A stretch of DNA of 40,921 nt, taken from contig MFQY01000042.1 in NCBI GenBank assembly GCA_001783185.1, positions 553-41,473 on the forward strand, given 5' to 3'. The notes beneath the pieces are model-generated. The model ran no database searches, was not told the origin of the DNA, and saw nothing but the letters and a program-made list of their open reading frames with translations. The stretch is from Candidatus Magasanikbacteria bacterium RIFOXYC2_FULL_40_16 (lineage in GTDB: Bacteria > Patescibacteriota > Patescibacteriia > Magasanikbacterales > UBA922). Every line of letters begins with the position of its first letter. Within the stretch, counting starts at the first letter, position 1. A program made the translations under genes and the position numbers. Below are positions 25,137-32,654 of this stretch, one piece after another.

Positions 25137-26918
25137 ATGTACAGAACACACACTTGCGGAGAATTGACCGCAAAAAACAAAGGGGAAGTAACTTTATCCG
25201 GTTGGGTTCATAAGCGCCGTGATTTGGGCGGGGTTATTTTTGTTGATTTACGCGACCGCTACGGCATTACTCAAGTCGTATTTCACCCCGATAAGGTGAG
25301 TAATTTTTCCGTGGTTGAAGGTTTAAAATATGAATATATTATCAAAGTGACCGGCAAAGTAGTTAAGCGCGGAAAAAAATCAATGAATAAAGAATTGCCG
25401 ACCGGCGAAATAGAAGTTATGGCTAAAGAAATTGAAGTATTAAGCCAGGCTAAACCGATGCCTTTTGAAATTTTTGATGCGCACAAACAAGAGGAGGATG
25501 AAGATTTACGTTTGAAATACAGGTTTTTGGAAATTCGCCGGGAGAAATTAAAAAATACTTTGTTGTTTCGCGCCAGAATGCTCAAGGTAATCCGCGATTT
25601 TATGGATAGCCATAATTTTGTTGAATTAGCCACCCCGATTTTAACCGTGTCATCACCGGAAGGGGCGAGAGATTTTTTGGTGCCGAGCCGGTTGCACCCG
25701 GGTAAATTTTACGCCTTGCCACAGGCTCCGCAACAATACAAACAGCTTTTGATGGTGGGTGGAATGGACAGATATTATCAAATCGCGCCTTGTATGCGCG
25801 ATGAAGATCCGCGCGCCGACCGCAGTCCGGGCGAGTTTTATCAGCTTGACACAGAAACAAGTTTTTTGACCTCGGATGAATTTTTTGAGTTGATGGAACC
25901 GCTTTTTGTTGAACTGACGGAATTTGCCGGCAAGAAAATCAAAGAACAGCCTTTCCCCAGAGTTCCATATAAAGAGATAATGGAAACCTACGGTAGCGAC
26001 CGGCCGGATTTGAGATATGATTTAAAAATTAAAGATGCCAGTGAGTGGGCGAAACAAACCGGATTTAAGGTTTTTAATGAGGCAAAGTTTGTGCGCGCTT
26101 TGACAATACCGGACGGAGCCAAATTTACCCGCAAAGAAATTGATGATGAATTTACTGATGTCGCTAAACGCGCCCACGCCAAAGGCTTGGCTTGGATGAA
26201 GTTTGTTGAAGGAAAATTTGACGGAACAATCGTAAAGTTTTTTTCCGAACAAGAGTTAAAATCTTTACAAGGCTTGTTAAGCCCTGAAGAGGGAAGTATA
26301 GTATTTTTTTCCGCCGGTGATTGGAGTGTTTCCTGCACTTCGTTGGGAGCTGTTCGCTCTCTTGCCGCCAAAAAATTAAATTTAGCTGATAAAGATTTGA
26401 TTGCTTGGGCATGGGTGGTTGATTTTCCCATGTATGAAAAAAGAGAAGAAAATGGAGAGATTTCCACCAAAGGCGGACCAGCCTCTGGCTGGGATTTCGG
26501 GCATAATCCTTTCTCTATGCCGAAAGGAGGCAAAGAAGCCTTAGATGGAAAAGATCCGTTGGAAATTTTAGCTGATCAATATGATATTATTGCCAATGGT
26601 TTGGAAATATCTTCCGGCGCGGTCAGAAATAAAGACCCGGAAATAATGTATAAAGCTTTTAAGATTGCCGGGTATGACAAAAAAGCCGTTGACGCGAAAT
26701 TCGGACATATGATAAAAGCTTTTGAGTATGGCGCCCCCCCCCACTGTGGTTTTGCCCCGGGGATTGAACGTCTGGTTATGCTTTTGACAAACGAAGATAA
26801 TATTCGCAATGTGGTGCCTTTTCCTAAGAACCAAAAAGCGGAAGAGCCGATGATGGGTAGTCCATCTGATGTGAGTATTGAACAACTTAAGGAACTAAGT
26901 ATAAAGTTGGATTTGTAG
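25137..26918 (+). CDS. aspS: aspartyl-tRNA synthetase
   Basis: SGWVHKRRDLGGVIFVDLRDRYG, CMRDEDPRADRSPGEFYQLD, GFAPGIERLVMLL. Confidence 0.97.
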   Translation: MYRTHTCGELTAKNKGEVTLSGWVHKRRDLGGVIFVDLRDRYGITQVVFHPDKVSNFSVVEGLKYEYIIKVTGKVVKRGKKSMNKELPTGEIEVMAKEIEVLSQAKPMPFEIFDAHKQEEDEDLRLKYRFLEIRREKLKNTLLFRARMLKVIRDFMDSHNFVELATPILTVSSPEGARDFLVPSRLHPGKFYALPQAPQQYKQLLMVGGMDRYYQIAPCMRDEDPRADRSPGEFYQLDTETSFLTSDEFFELMEPLFVELTEFAGKKIKEQPFPRVPYKEIMETYGSDRPDLRYDLKIKDASEWAKQTGFKVFNEAKFVRALTIPDGAKFTRKEIDDEFTDVAKRAHAKGLAWMKFVEGKFDGTIVKFFSEQELKSLQGLLSPEEGSIVFFSAGDWSVSCTSLGAVRSLAAKKLNLADKDLIAWAWVVDFPMYEKREENGEISTKGGPASGWDFGHNPFSMPKGGKEALDGKDPLEILADQYDIIANGLEISSGAVRNKDPEIMYKAFKIAGYDKKAVDAKFGHMIKAFEYGAPPHCGFAPGIERLVMLLTNEDNIRNVVPFPKNQKAEEPMMGSPSDVSIEQLKELSIKLDL

Positions 26919-26925
26919 AATTTTT

Positions 26926-27612
26926 ATGAAGATAAAATTGGAACAGTTTTCTGGCCCTTTGGATTTATTGCTTTCATTGATTAAAGATAATGAATTGAAT
27001 ATTACCGAGCTTGCCTTGTCGGAAATCACGGAGCAGTATTTAAAATATTTGGATAAATTGGAAGACAATCGGGCGGAAGAATTGGCGGATTTTTTGGTGA
27101 TTGGGACGAGATTATTATATTTGAAATCGCGGTTATTATTGCCACAATTCGGTCCGGAAGAGGAAGAAGGGCCGAGTCTTGAAGAACAATTAAAATTATA
27201 CAAGACCTTTGTGGATTTAAGCCGGAAAGTAAACAAGCTTTGGAATTACAAAGATAGGAGCGTGTTTCGAGTTGAACCACCAAGAAAAGCAGAGAGTTTT
27301 GTCGCTCCGGTAAATTTGGACAAGTCGGTTTTATATGATAATATGGTGCAACTGTTGAACAGGCTGAAACCATTGAAACCGTTGCCGGAAACAAGAATTG
27401 ACAAAGCGATTTCGATGAAAGAAAAATTGGATAAAATTAGAAATATATTAAAGAAAAATAAATCAATTAATTTTCTTGAATTGCTGGAAAACGCGAATAA
27501 TAGAACGGAAGTGATTGTAAGTTTTCTGGCTTTGCTTGAGTTAGTTAAGCAAAAAGCGGTTATTTTAAAACAGGAGGCGACTTTTGCCGATATAGCAATT
27601 GAGAGGGTATAG
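26926..27612 (+). CDS. scpA: segregation and condensation protein A
   Basis: LEQFSGPLDLLLSLIKDNELNITELALSEITEQYL. Confidence 0.93.
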   Translation: MKIKLEQFSGPLDLLLSLIKDNELNITELALSEITEQYLKYLDKLEDNRAEELADFLVIGTRLLYLKSRLLLPQFGPEEEEGPSLEEQLKLYKTFVDLSRKVNKLWNYKDRSVFRVEPPRKAESFVAPVNLDKSVLYDNMVQLLNRLKPLKPLPETRIDKAISMKEKLDKIRNILKKNKSINFLELLENANNRTEVIVSFLALLELVKQKAVILKQEATFADIAIERV

Positions 27613-27696
27613 TAGTTCACAGCCAATAGTTCATAACCAATAGTTTATTTTTATTCAAATTATTGGCTATTGGCTCCGAACTATTAACTATAATAT
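27612..27696. repeat. inverted-repeat family B (scpA-scpB gap)
   Basis: agtagttcacagccaatagttcataaccaatag ... tattggctattggctccgaactattaactataatat-ATG. Confidence 0.85.
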
Positions 27697-28233
27697 ATGG
27701 ATTTACAATCTCAAATAGAATCAATATTGTTTGTGGCCTCTAAGCCGTTGAAGTTTAGCGTAATCGCCAAAGCGGTTGGCGTTGGCGTCGGGGAGGTGGA
27801 AGAAGTGATTGAGGTTTTAAAAATGAAATATAATAATGATTCCGGAATAAATATATTGCAGTTGGGTGATAGCGCGCAAATGGCGACAAATCCCAAAAAT
27901 GTTGATGTGATTGAAGGTTTTATGAAGGATGAAATTGCCGGTGAATTGACTAAAGCGCAATTGGAAACCCTTACGGTAATAGCATATAGACAACCGATAA
28001 CCAGACCCGAACTTGAAGTAATCAGGGGAGTTAATTGCGCTTTGATTATACGAAATCTTTTAATGAGGGGGTTAATTGAGGAATTGGAAGATGAAGAAAA
28101 GATAGTGCCGGTATATAGGCTTTCTTTTGAAGCATTGAGGCATTTGGGCATAAGCGATGTGAAGGAGCTGCCTGATTATGCCGGTATGAGTGAACATGAG
28201 TATATTAAACAAGTTATTGAGGGAGAAAAATAA
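27697..28233 (+). CDS. scpB: segregation and condensation protein B
   Basis: IESILFVASKPLKFSVIAKAVG, LETLTVIAYRQPITRPELEVIRGVN. Confidence 0.94.
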   Translation: MDLQSQIESILFVASKPLKFSVIAKAVGVGVGEVEEVIEVLKMKYNNDSGINILQLGDSAQMATNPKNVDVIEGFMKDEIAGELTKAQLETLTVIAYRQPITRPELEVIRGVNCALIIRNLLMRGLIEELEDEEKIVPVYRLSFEALRHLGISDVKELPDYAGMSEHEYIKQVIEGEK

Positions 28234-28253
28234 TTTTTGCATTTTTTTGATTT

Positions 28254-29315
28254 ATGAATAATACCCCCTTTTTTGGACCGGAAAAACCGGCTGATAAAAT
28301 CGGTTTTTTTTGGAAATTTATCGCTGTTGTGTTTGCGGTGGTGGCGGTATTTACGATATCGGTTTTTACAAATAAATTAGAGTTTACATCTGAGTTGAAT
28401 GAGATTTCTTTAGTGATGGAAAAAATGGACGAACTGGCTAAAACCGATGAGGTTCAGGCGGGCGGGGATGTTGTTGTAGAACCGATTAAAATACCAAAAT
28501 CGGAAATACCAAAATTGGTTGGCAAACTCAAAAATAGTGACGAGTTTACAGCGCAAGGGATAATTGTGAAAGATCATAAGAGCGGGGCGTTATTGTACAG
28601 TAAAAATGAATATGAAAAAAGATCTATCGCCAGTATAACGAAATTAATGAGCGCGTTGGTTTTACTGGAAAAAAATCCGGACTGGGATAGCACGGCGACA
28701 GTGATAGGGGATGATTCCATGGATACGCATATGTATGCCGGGGATGTTTATACTCTTGATCAATTATGGCATGCCGCTTTGGTTGGTTCATCCAATAAAG
28801 CGATATTGAGCTTGGCAAACGCGTTGGATTGGCCATCGGAAGCATTTGTTGAAAGAATGAACCAAAAAGCGAGAGAACTTGGTATGACAGAAACAAATTT
28901 CATTGAACCTACCGGTCTTGACGAGGGTAATCAGTCAAGCGCAAGCGATTTGGTAATTCTTTTGAATAACGCTTTGCAAAATGAGAAAATTAAAGAAGCG
29001 CTTAAAACAATTGAGTATAATCTATACTCGGAGCAGAGAGGCAAAGAACATCATATGTGGAATACAAATTGGCTGTTGCTGGGCTGGGTTGAAAATGACT
29101 TTGAAGAAGTGATTGGCGGAAAAACTGGATATACTAACGCGGCCGGTTATAGCTTTGTTGTGACTGTAAAAAATAGAGATGGGAATATGGTAGATATAGT
29201 GGTGTTGGGTACAGGCGAACATGAAGACAGATTTACTGAGGCCAGGGATTTGGCTAATATGGTATTTGAGAGTTATCAATGGCCCACGAAAAATGGCGAT
29301 AGCCTTTTTGAGTGA
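28254..29315 (+). CDS. D-alanyl-D-alanine carboxypeptidase (S11-like)
   Basis: SIASITKLMSALV (SxxK), SSN, GGKTGYTNAAG (KTG). Confidence 0.9.
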   Translation: MNNTPFFGPEKPADKIGFFWKFIAVVFAVVAVFTISVFTNKLEFTSELNEISLVMEKMDELAKTDEVQAGGDVVVEPIKIPKSEIPKLVGKLKNSDEFTAQGIIVKDHKSGALLYSKNEYEKRSIASITKLMSALVLLEKNPDWDSTATVIGDDSMDTHMYAGDVYTLDQLWHAALVGSSNKAILSLANALDWPSEAFVERMNQKARELGMTETNFIEPTGLDEGNQSSASDLVILLNNALQNEKIKEALKTIEYNLYSEQRGKEHHMWNTNWLLLGWVENDFEEVIGGKTGYTNAAGYSFVVTVKNRDGNMVDIVVLGTGEHEDRFTEARDLANMVFESYQWPTKNGDSLFE

Positions 29316-29421
29316 GCCACGAGACGAAAGGAAGTGAGTTTTTCGTGGCCGTAAATATATGTTAATGGCGCCATCTCGTGGCAAGCCACGAAAAGCTTCG
29401 CCTCGTGGCAAGCCACGAAAA
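29314..29421. repeat. cluster of CCACGA/TCGTGG palindromes
   Basis: ctcgtggcaagccacgaaaagcttcgcctcgtggcaagccacgaaaa. Confidence 0.85.
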
Positions 29422-29440
29422 ATGCGGAATGATGAATAAT

Positions 29441-29470
29441 AAAAATTACACGATTAGTCGTGTAATTTTT
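29441..29470. terminator. bidirectional terminator
   Basis: AAAAATTACACGA-ttag-TCGTGTAATTTTT. Confidence 0.9.
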
Positions 29471-30446
29471 ATTGAATAGTGAGTAATACTATCTCCGGAG
29501 GATTGAAGAGACGGAGACGAGCGCCGGATTCATTAGCGCCACTGGTGACGAAAAGTTTTGAACCATTATATTCAACCAAACCCTGATACCACGCGTGCGG
29601 GAGGTCGGTTTCTATTGTGCCGGCCGGTCCGATAAAAGGCAAGCGGACTTGTCCGCCATGAGTGTGTCCGGACAAGACCAGATCTATACCATGTTTTGAT
29701 GCTTCATAAATAGCGGTTGGATTATGTATAAGCGCTATAATTGGCAGTTCCGGATTTTCCAATTTTGCTTTATCCAGACTCTCGTAGTTTACAGCGTCAA
29801 TTAAAAATTCATCTCCGCCGAATAATAGAAAAGATTCGCCATTTACCGTTATTTTTTCTGTTTCGTTAATAAGATAACGAACGCCAAGATTTCTCATAGC
29901 TTGAGCAATTTCAGCGCTTTTGTTAGGCAGTTTAAAGCGTTTTTTTATATCAGAATCATATAAACCAACGCCATATTCATGGTTTCCGTGCACAGCATAG
30001 GTTGGTATTTTTTTAGCCACTTGCCCCAGCGGTTTGAGATAGTCAATACGGTTATCATCTTTATAATTGCCGAATGTATGGTCGCCGTCGACAAAGACTA
30101 AATCAGGATTTAAACTTAAAATTAAGTCCGCTATTCTCTGGGTATCACTTTCCTTATTAAAATCACCGACATGTATATCTGATATTAGGGCTATTTTGAG
30201 AGGTTTTTCCAAGCCGGGCAAATCAATTATTTGGCGGTTTACGGTCAGTAAATTTGGTTCTACAAAAGAACCGTAAAATAAAAAAAAGGTACCAATTAAA
30301 AGTGTGGCGGCGAAAAGCGCTGACTTATTTTTGTTTTTATATTCCCATGATTCAGGGTGTTTCCGTCTGTGATACAATAAAATAACCGCCGGCAACACGG
30401 TTGCTGAAACACAAGCAATTATTACGATATCGTAAAATAAGTCCAT
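29469..30446 (-). CDS. membrane-anchored metallophosphoesterase
   Basis: LISDIHVGD, VDGDHTF, VHGNHEYG, LSGHTHGGQ; called N-terminus MPTWWNWQTRT... is translated tRNA-Leu. Confidence 0.92.
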   Translation of the reverse strand: MDLFYDIVIIACVSATVLPAVILLYHRRKHPESWEYKNKNKSALFAATLLIGTFFLFYGSFVEPNLLTVNRQIIDLPGLEKPLKIALISDIHVGDFNKESDTQRIADLILSLNPDLVFVDGDHTFGNYKDDNRIDYLKPLGQVAKKIPTYAVHGNHEYGVGLYDSDIKKRFKLPNKSAEIAQAMRNLGVRYLINETEKITVNGESFLLFGGDEFLIDAVNYESLDKAKLENPELPIIALIHNPTAIYEASKHGIDLVLSGHTHGGQVRLPFIGPAGTIETDLPHAWYQGLVEYNGSKLFVTSGANESGARLRLFNPPEIVLLTIQ

Positions 30447-30452
30447 AGATAG

Positions 30453-30534
30453 TGCCGACGGTGGGAATCGAACCCACATGCCTTGCGGCACACGATTTTG
30501 AGTCGTGCGTGTCTGCCAGTTCCACCACGTCGGC
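30453..30534 (-). tRNA. tRNA-Leu (anticodon CAA)
   Basis: minus strand gccgacgtggtggaactggcagacacgcacgactcaaaatcgtgtgccgcaaggcatgtgggttcgattcccaccgtcggca. Confidence 0.95.
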
Positions 30535-30535
30535 A

Positions 30536-30784
30536 TTATTTTATTGATTCTTTAAGCATTAATTTTATCATTCGTTTTCCTTGGGTTGTTTTTAAATATT
30601 TTTCTCGTCTGATAGTGTCCAATTTTACACAAAAAGCTTCATAATATATCAACTTTATAGGTCTGTAGTTTTTAGTAGCCTTTACCTTCCCTCGGTTATG
30701 CTCAAGCATTCGGCGTGTTAAATTATCTGATCTTCCGGTATAAAGTAGATTATTTGAAAGTTTAATAATATAAACGTAATACAT
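30536..30784 (-). CDS. GIY-YIG nuclease-domain protein
   Basis: MYYVYIIKLSNNLLYTGRSDNLTRRMLEHNRGK...REKYLKTTQGKR. Confidence 0.9.
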   Translation of the reverse strand: MYYVYIIKLSNNLLYTGRSDNLTRRMLEHNRGKVKATKNYRPIKLIYYEAFCVKLDTIRREKYLKTTQGKRMIKLMLKESIK

Positions 30785-30785
30785 A

Positions 30786-30912
30786 TTTAACGATTTTGCC
30801 CCAGTAGTAGAAGCTGTTGCTTCACTACGGGGCACCATGTATTGAGCTTTGCTCTAGTACAGGGTGAGTCGTGCGTGCCCCGCCATGTACTGAGCTCTGC
30901 TCTAGTATATGG
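30786..30912. repeat. palindrome family H, three copies
   Basis: gccccagtagtagaagctgttgcttcactacggggc; ccatgtattgagctttgctctagtacagg; ccatgtactgagctctgctctagtatatgg. Confidence 0.85.
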
Positions 30913-30935
30913 TCTGCCAGTTCCACCACGTCGGC
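30865..30935 (-). pseudogene. partial tRNA-Leu 5' copy interrupted by a 35-bp palindromic insert
   Basis: 30865-30877 and 30913-30935 are identical to 30499-30511 and 30512-30534. Confidence 0.9.
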
Positions 30936-30974
30936 TAAAAAGCATATTTGGCGACAGACCCATTATAGTTTATT

Positions 30975-31003
30975 TTGTAAATTTTGTCAATTTAGTGTAT
31001 ACT
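30975..31003 (+). promoter_or_regulatory. parA promoter
   Basis: TTGTAA-N17-TATACT, 6 nt before the likely ATG. Confidence 0.6.
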
Positions 31004-31009
31004 GAAGTC

Positions 31010-31780
31010 ATGACAAAAATAATCTCAGTAGTCAACCAAAAGGGAGGCGTGGGAAAAACAACCACCGCCATGAATTTGGCCGCTTTTTTAGCTGAGCTGG
31101 GCAGTTTTGTTTTGCTTGTGGATATGGACCCGCAGGCGAACGCCACCAGCGGTTTGGGACTTCAGAGAGAGGATGTGAAACACGGAATTTATGAAGCTTT
31201 GTCTGGTCAGAAACGATTTCATGATATTGTTTTTAATACCGGCCACACCGGTTTACGCATCGCGCCTGCAACTGCTAATTTAGCCGGAGCGAATATTGAA
31301 TTGGTTGATGTGGAACGCCGGGAGCATCAATTATTAGATTTATTGGAAGAAGCAAGACATGCTTACGACTATATAATTATAGACTGTCCGCCATCTTTGG
31401 GTCTTTTAACAATAAACAGTTTAGTGGCGGCGGATGAGCTTTTGATACCGGTGCAGGCGGAATATTACGCGCTTGAGGGTTTGGGACAGCTTTTGAATAC
31501 TATTCAATTGATACAGGAACATATAAAACCGGAATTAAATATTTTAGGCGCGGTTATTACCATGTTTGATAAAAGAACCAGATTGTCGGAAGATATTATG
31601 AATGAATTGTATAGATATTTTCCGGATACGATTTTTAGAAGCATTATACCAAGAACCGTCAGATTGGCGGAAGCGCCCAGTTTTGGCAAGACGATTTTAC
31701 AATATGATCCAAACGGAAAGGGAGCAAAAGCTTATGAAAGATTGGCGCGTGAAATTTTAGAAAAACACAGTAATTATTAA
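31010..31780 (+). CDS. parA: ParA/Soj chromosome partitioning ATPase
   Basis: ISVVNQKGGVGKTTTAMNLAAFLAE; called start 30842 runs through the tRNA fragment. Confidence 0.96.
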   Translation: MTKIISVVNQKGGVGKTTTAMNLAAFLAELGSFVLLVDMDPQANATSGLGLQREDVKHGIYEALSGQKRFHDIVFNTGHTGLRIAPATANLAGANIELVDVERREHQLLDLLEEARHAYDYIIIDCPPSLGLLTINSLVAADELLIPVQAEYYALEGLGQLLNTIQLIQEHIKPELNILGAVITMFDKRTRLSEDIMNELYRYFPDTIFRSIIPRTVRLAEAPSFGKTILQYDPNGKGAKAYERLAREILEKHSNY

Positions 31781-31789
31781 TAGTAAATT

Positions 31790-32653
31790 ATGCCTTTAGG
31801 AAAAGGATTAAGTTCTTTGATACCACAAGGTGGGCTAAGAAAAACATTTAGAAGAGAAACCGGCGACAAAAATGATAATGATCATAATAGAATTTGGCAT
31901 ATTCCGCTTAGTGAAATAACACCGAATGCCGAACAGCCACGTAAAGATTTTTCCCATGAAGATCTTGAGGATTTGGTGTCTTCAGTCAAAAAACATGGCG
32001 TATTACAGCCAGTGATAGTTACGGAAAAAGAGGATGGCGGTTATGAATTGATAGCCGGAGAACGAAGATTCAGGTCTTCACAAATAGCGGGCTTGCCGAC
32101 AATTCCGGCGATTGTGCGTTCCGCGACAACTCAAGAAAAACTGGAATTGGCTTTGATAGAAAATGTGCAAAGACAGGACTTGAATCCGATTGAGGAAGGT
32201 TTCGCTTACAAGAGATTGATAGATGAATTTAATCTAACCCAGCAAGAAGTGGCTGAACAAGTGGGTAAGAGCCGTCCGGCAGTGGCAAATATGGTTCGTT
32301 TGCTTGATTTGCCTGAAGAAATCCAAAAAGCTTTGGTTGATAAAAAAATTAGCGCTGGCAAAGCCAGAGCTTTATTGGGCTTGAAAGACGAGAAAGAGCA
32401 GATGAGAGTTTTTAAGAGTGTAATTGGGGAAGAAATGACTGTGCGCGAGGTGGAGATGGAGGTTTATGGCAATCCGGAAAAATCGAGAAAAGGTTCGGTC
32501 AGGAAAGACCCGAATATTATGGCGCAGGAAGAATTGCTTGAAGATAGATTTGGGACAAAAGTGACGATTACTCAGAAAGGAAAAAATGGCGCGATTACAA
32601 TACATTTTTCATCTAAAGACGAACTAAAGCGTTTATTGCAAGAACTCGCTTAG
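31790..32653 (+). CDS. parB: ParB/Spo0J partition protein
   Basis: PNAEQPRKDF, ELIAGERRFRSSQIAGL, ALIENVQRQDLNPIEEG. Confidence 0.95.
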   Translation: MPLGKGLSSLIPQGGLRKTFRRETGDKNDNDHNRIWHIPLSEITPNAEQPRKDFSHEDLEDLVSSVKKHGVLQPVIVTEKEDGGYELIAGERRFRSSQIAGLPTIPAIVRSATTQEKLELALIENVQRQDLNPIEEGFAYKRLIDEFNLTQQEVAEQVGKSRPAVANMVRLLDLPEEIQKALVDKKISAGKARALLGLKDEKEQMRVFKSVIGEEMTVREVEMEVYGNPEKSRKGSVRKDPNIMAQEELLEDRFGTKVTITQKGKNGAITIHFSSKDELKRLLQELA

Positions 32654-32654
32654 T

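Noticed and set aside
2890-30000. UGA recoding as in Absconditabacteria/Gracilibacteria
   Set aside because: Several ORFs end naturally at TGA (Nudix, acidic gene, asnS, carboxypeptidase) and no in-frame TGA was needed.
30447-30536. N-terminus MPTWWNWQTRTTQNRVPQGMWVRFPPSAL of the metallophosphoesterase ORF
   Set aside because: This is translated tRNA-Leu; the real start is most likely MDLFYDIVI at 30446.
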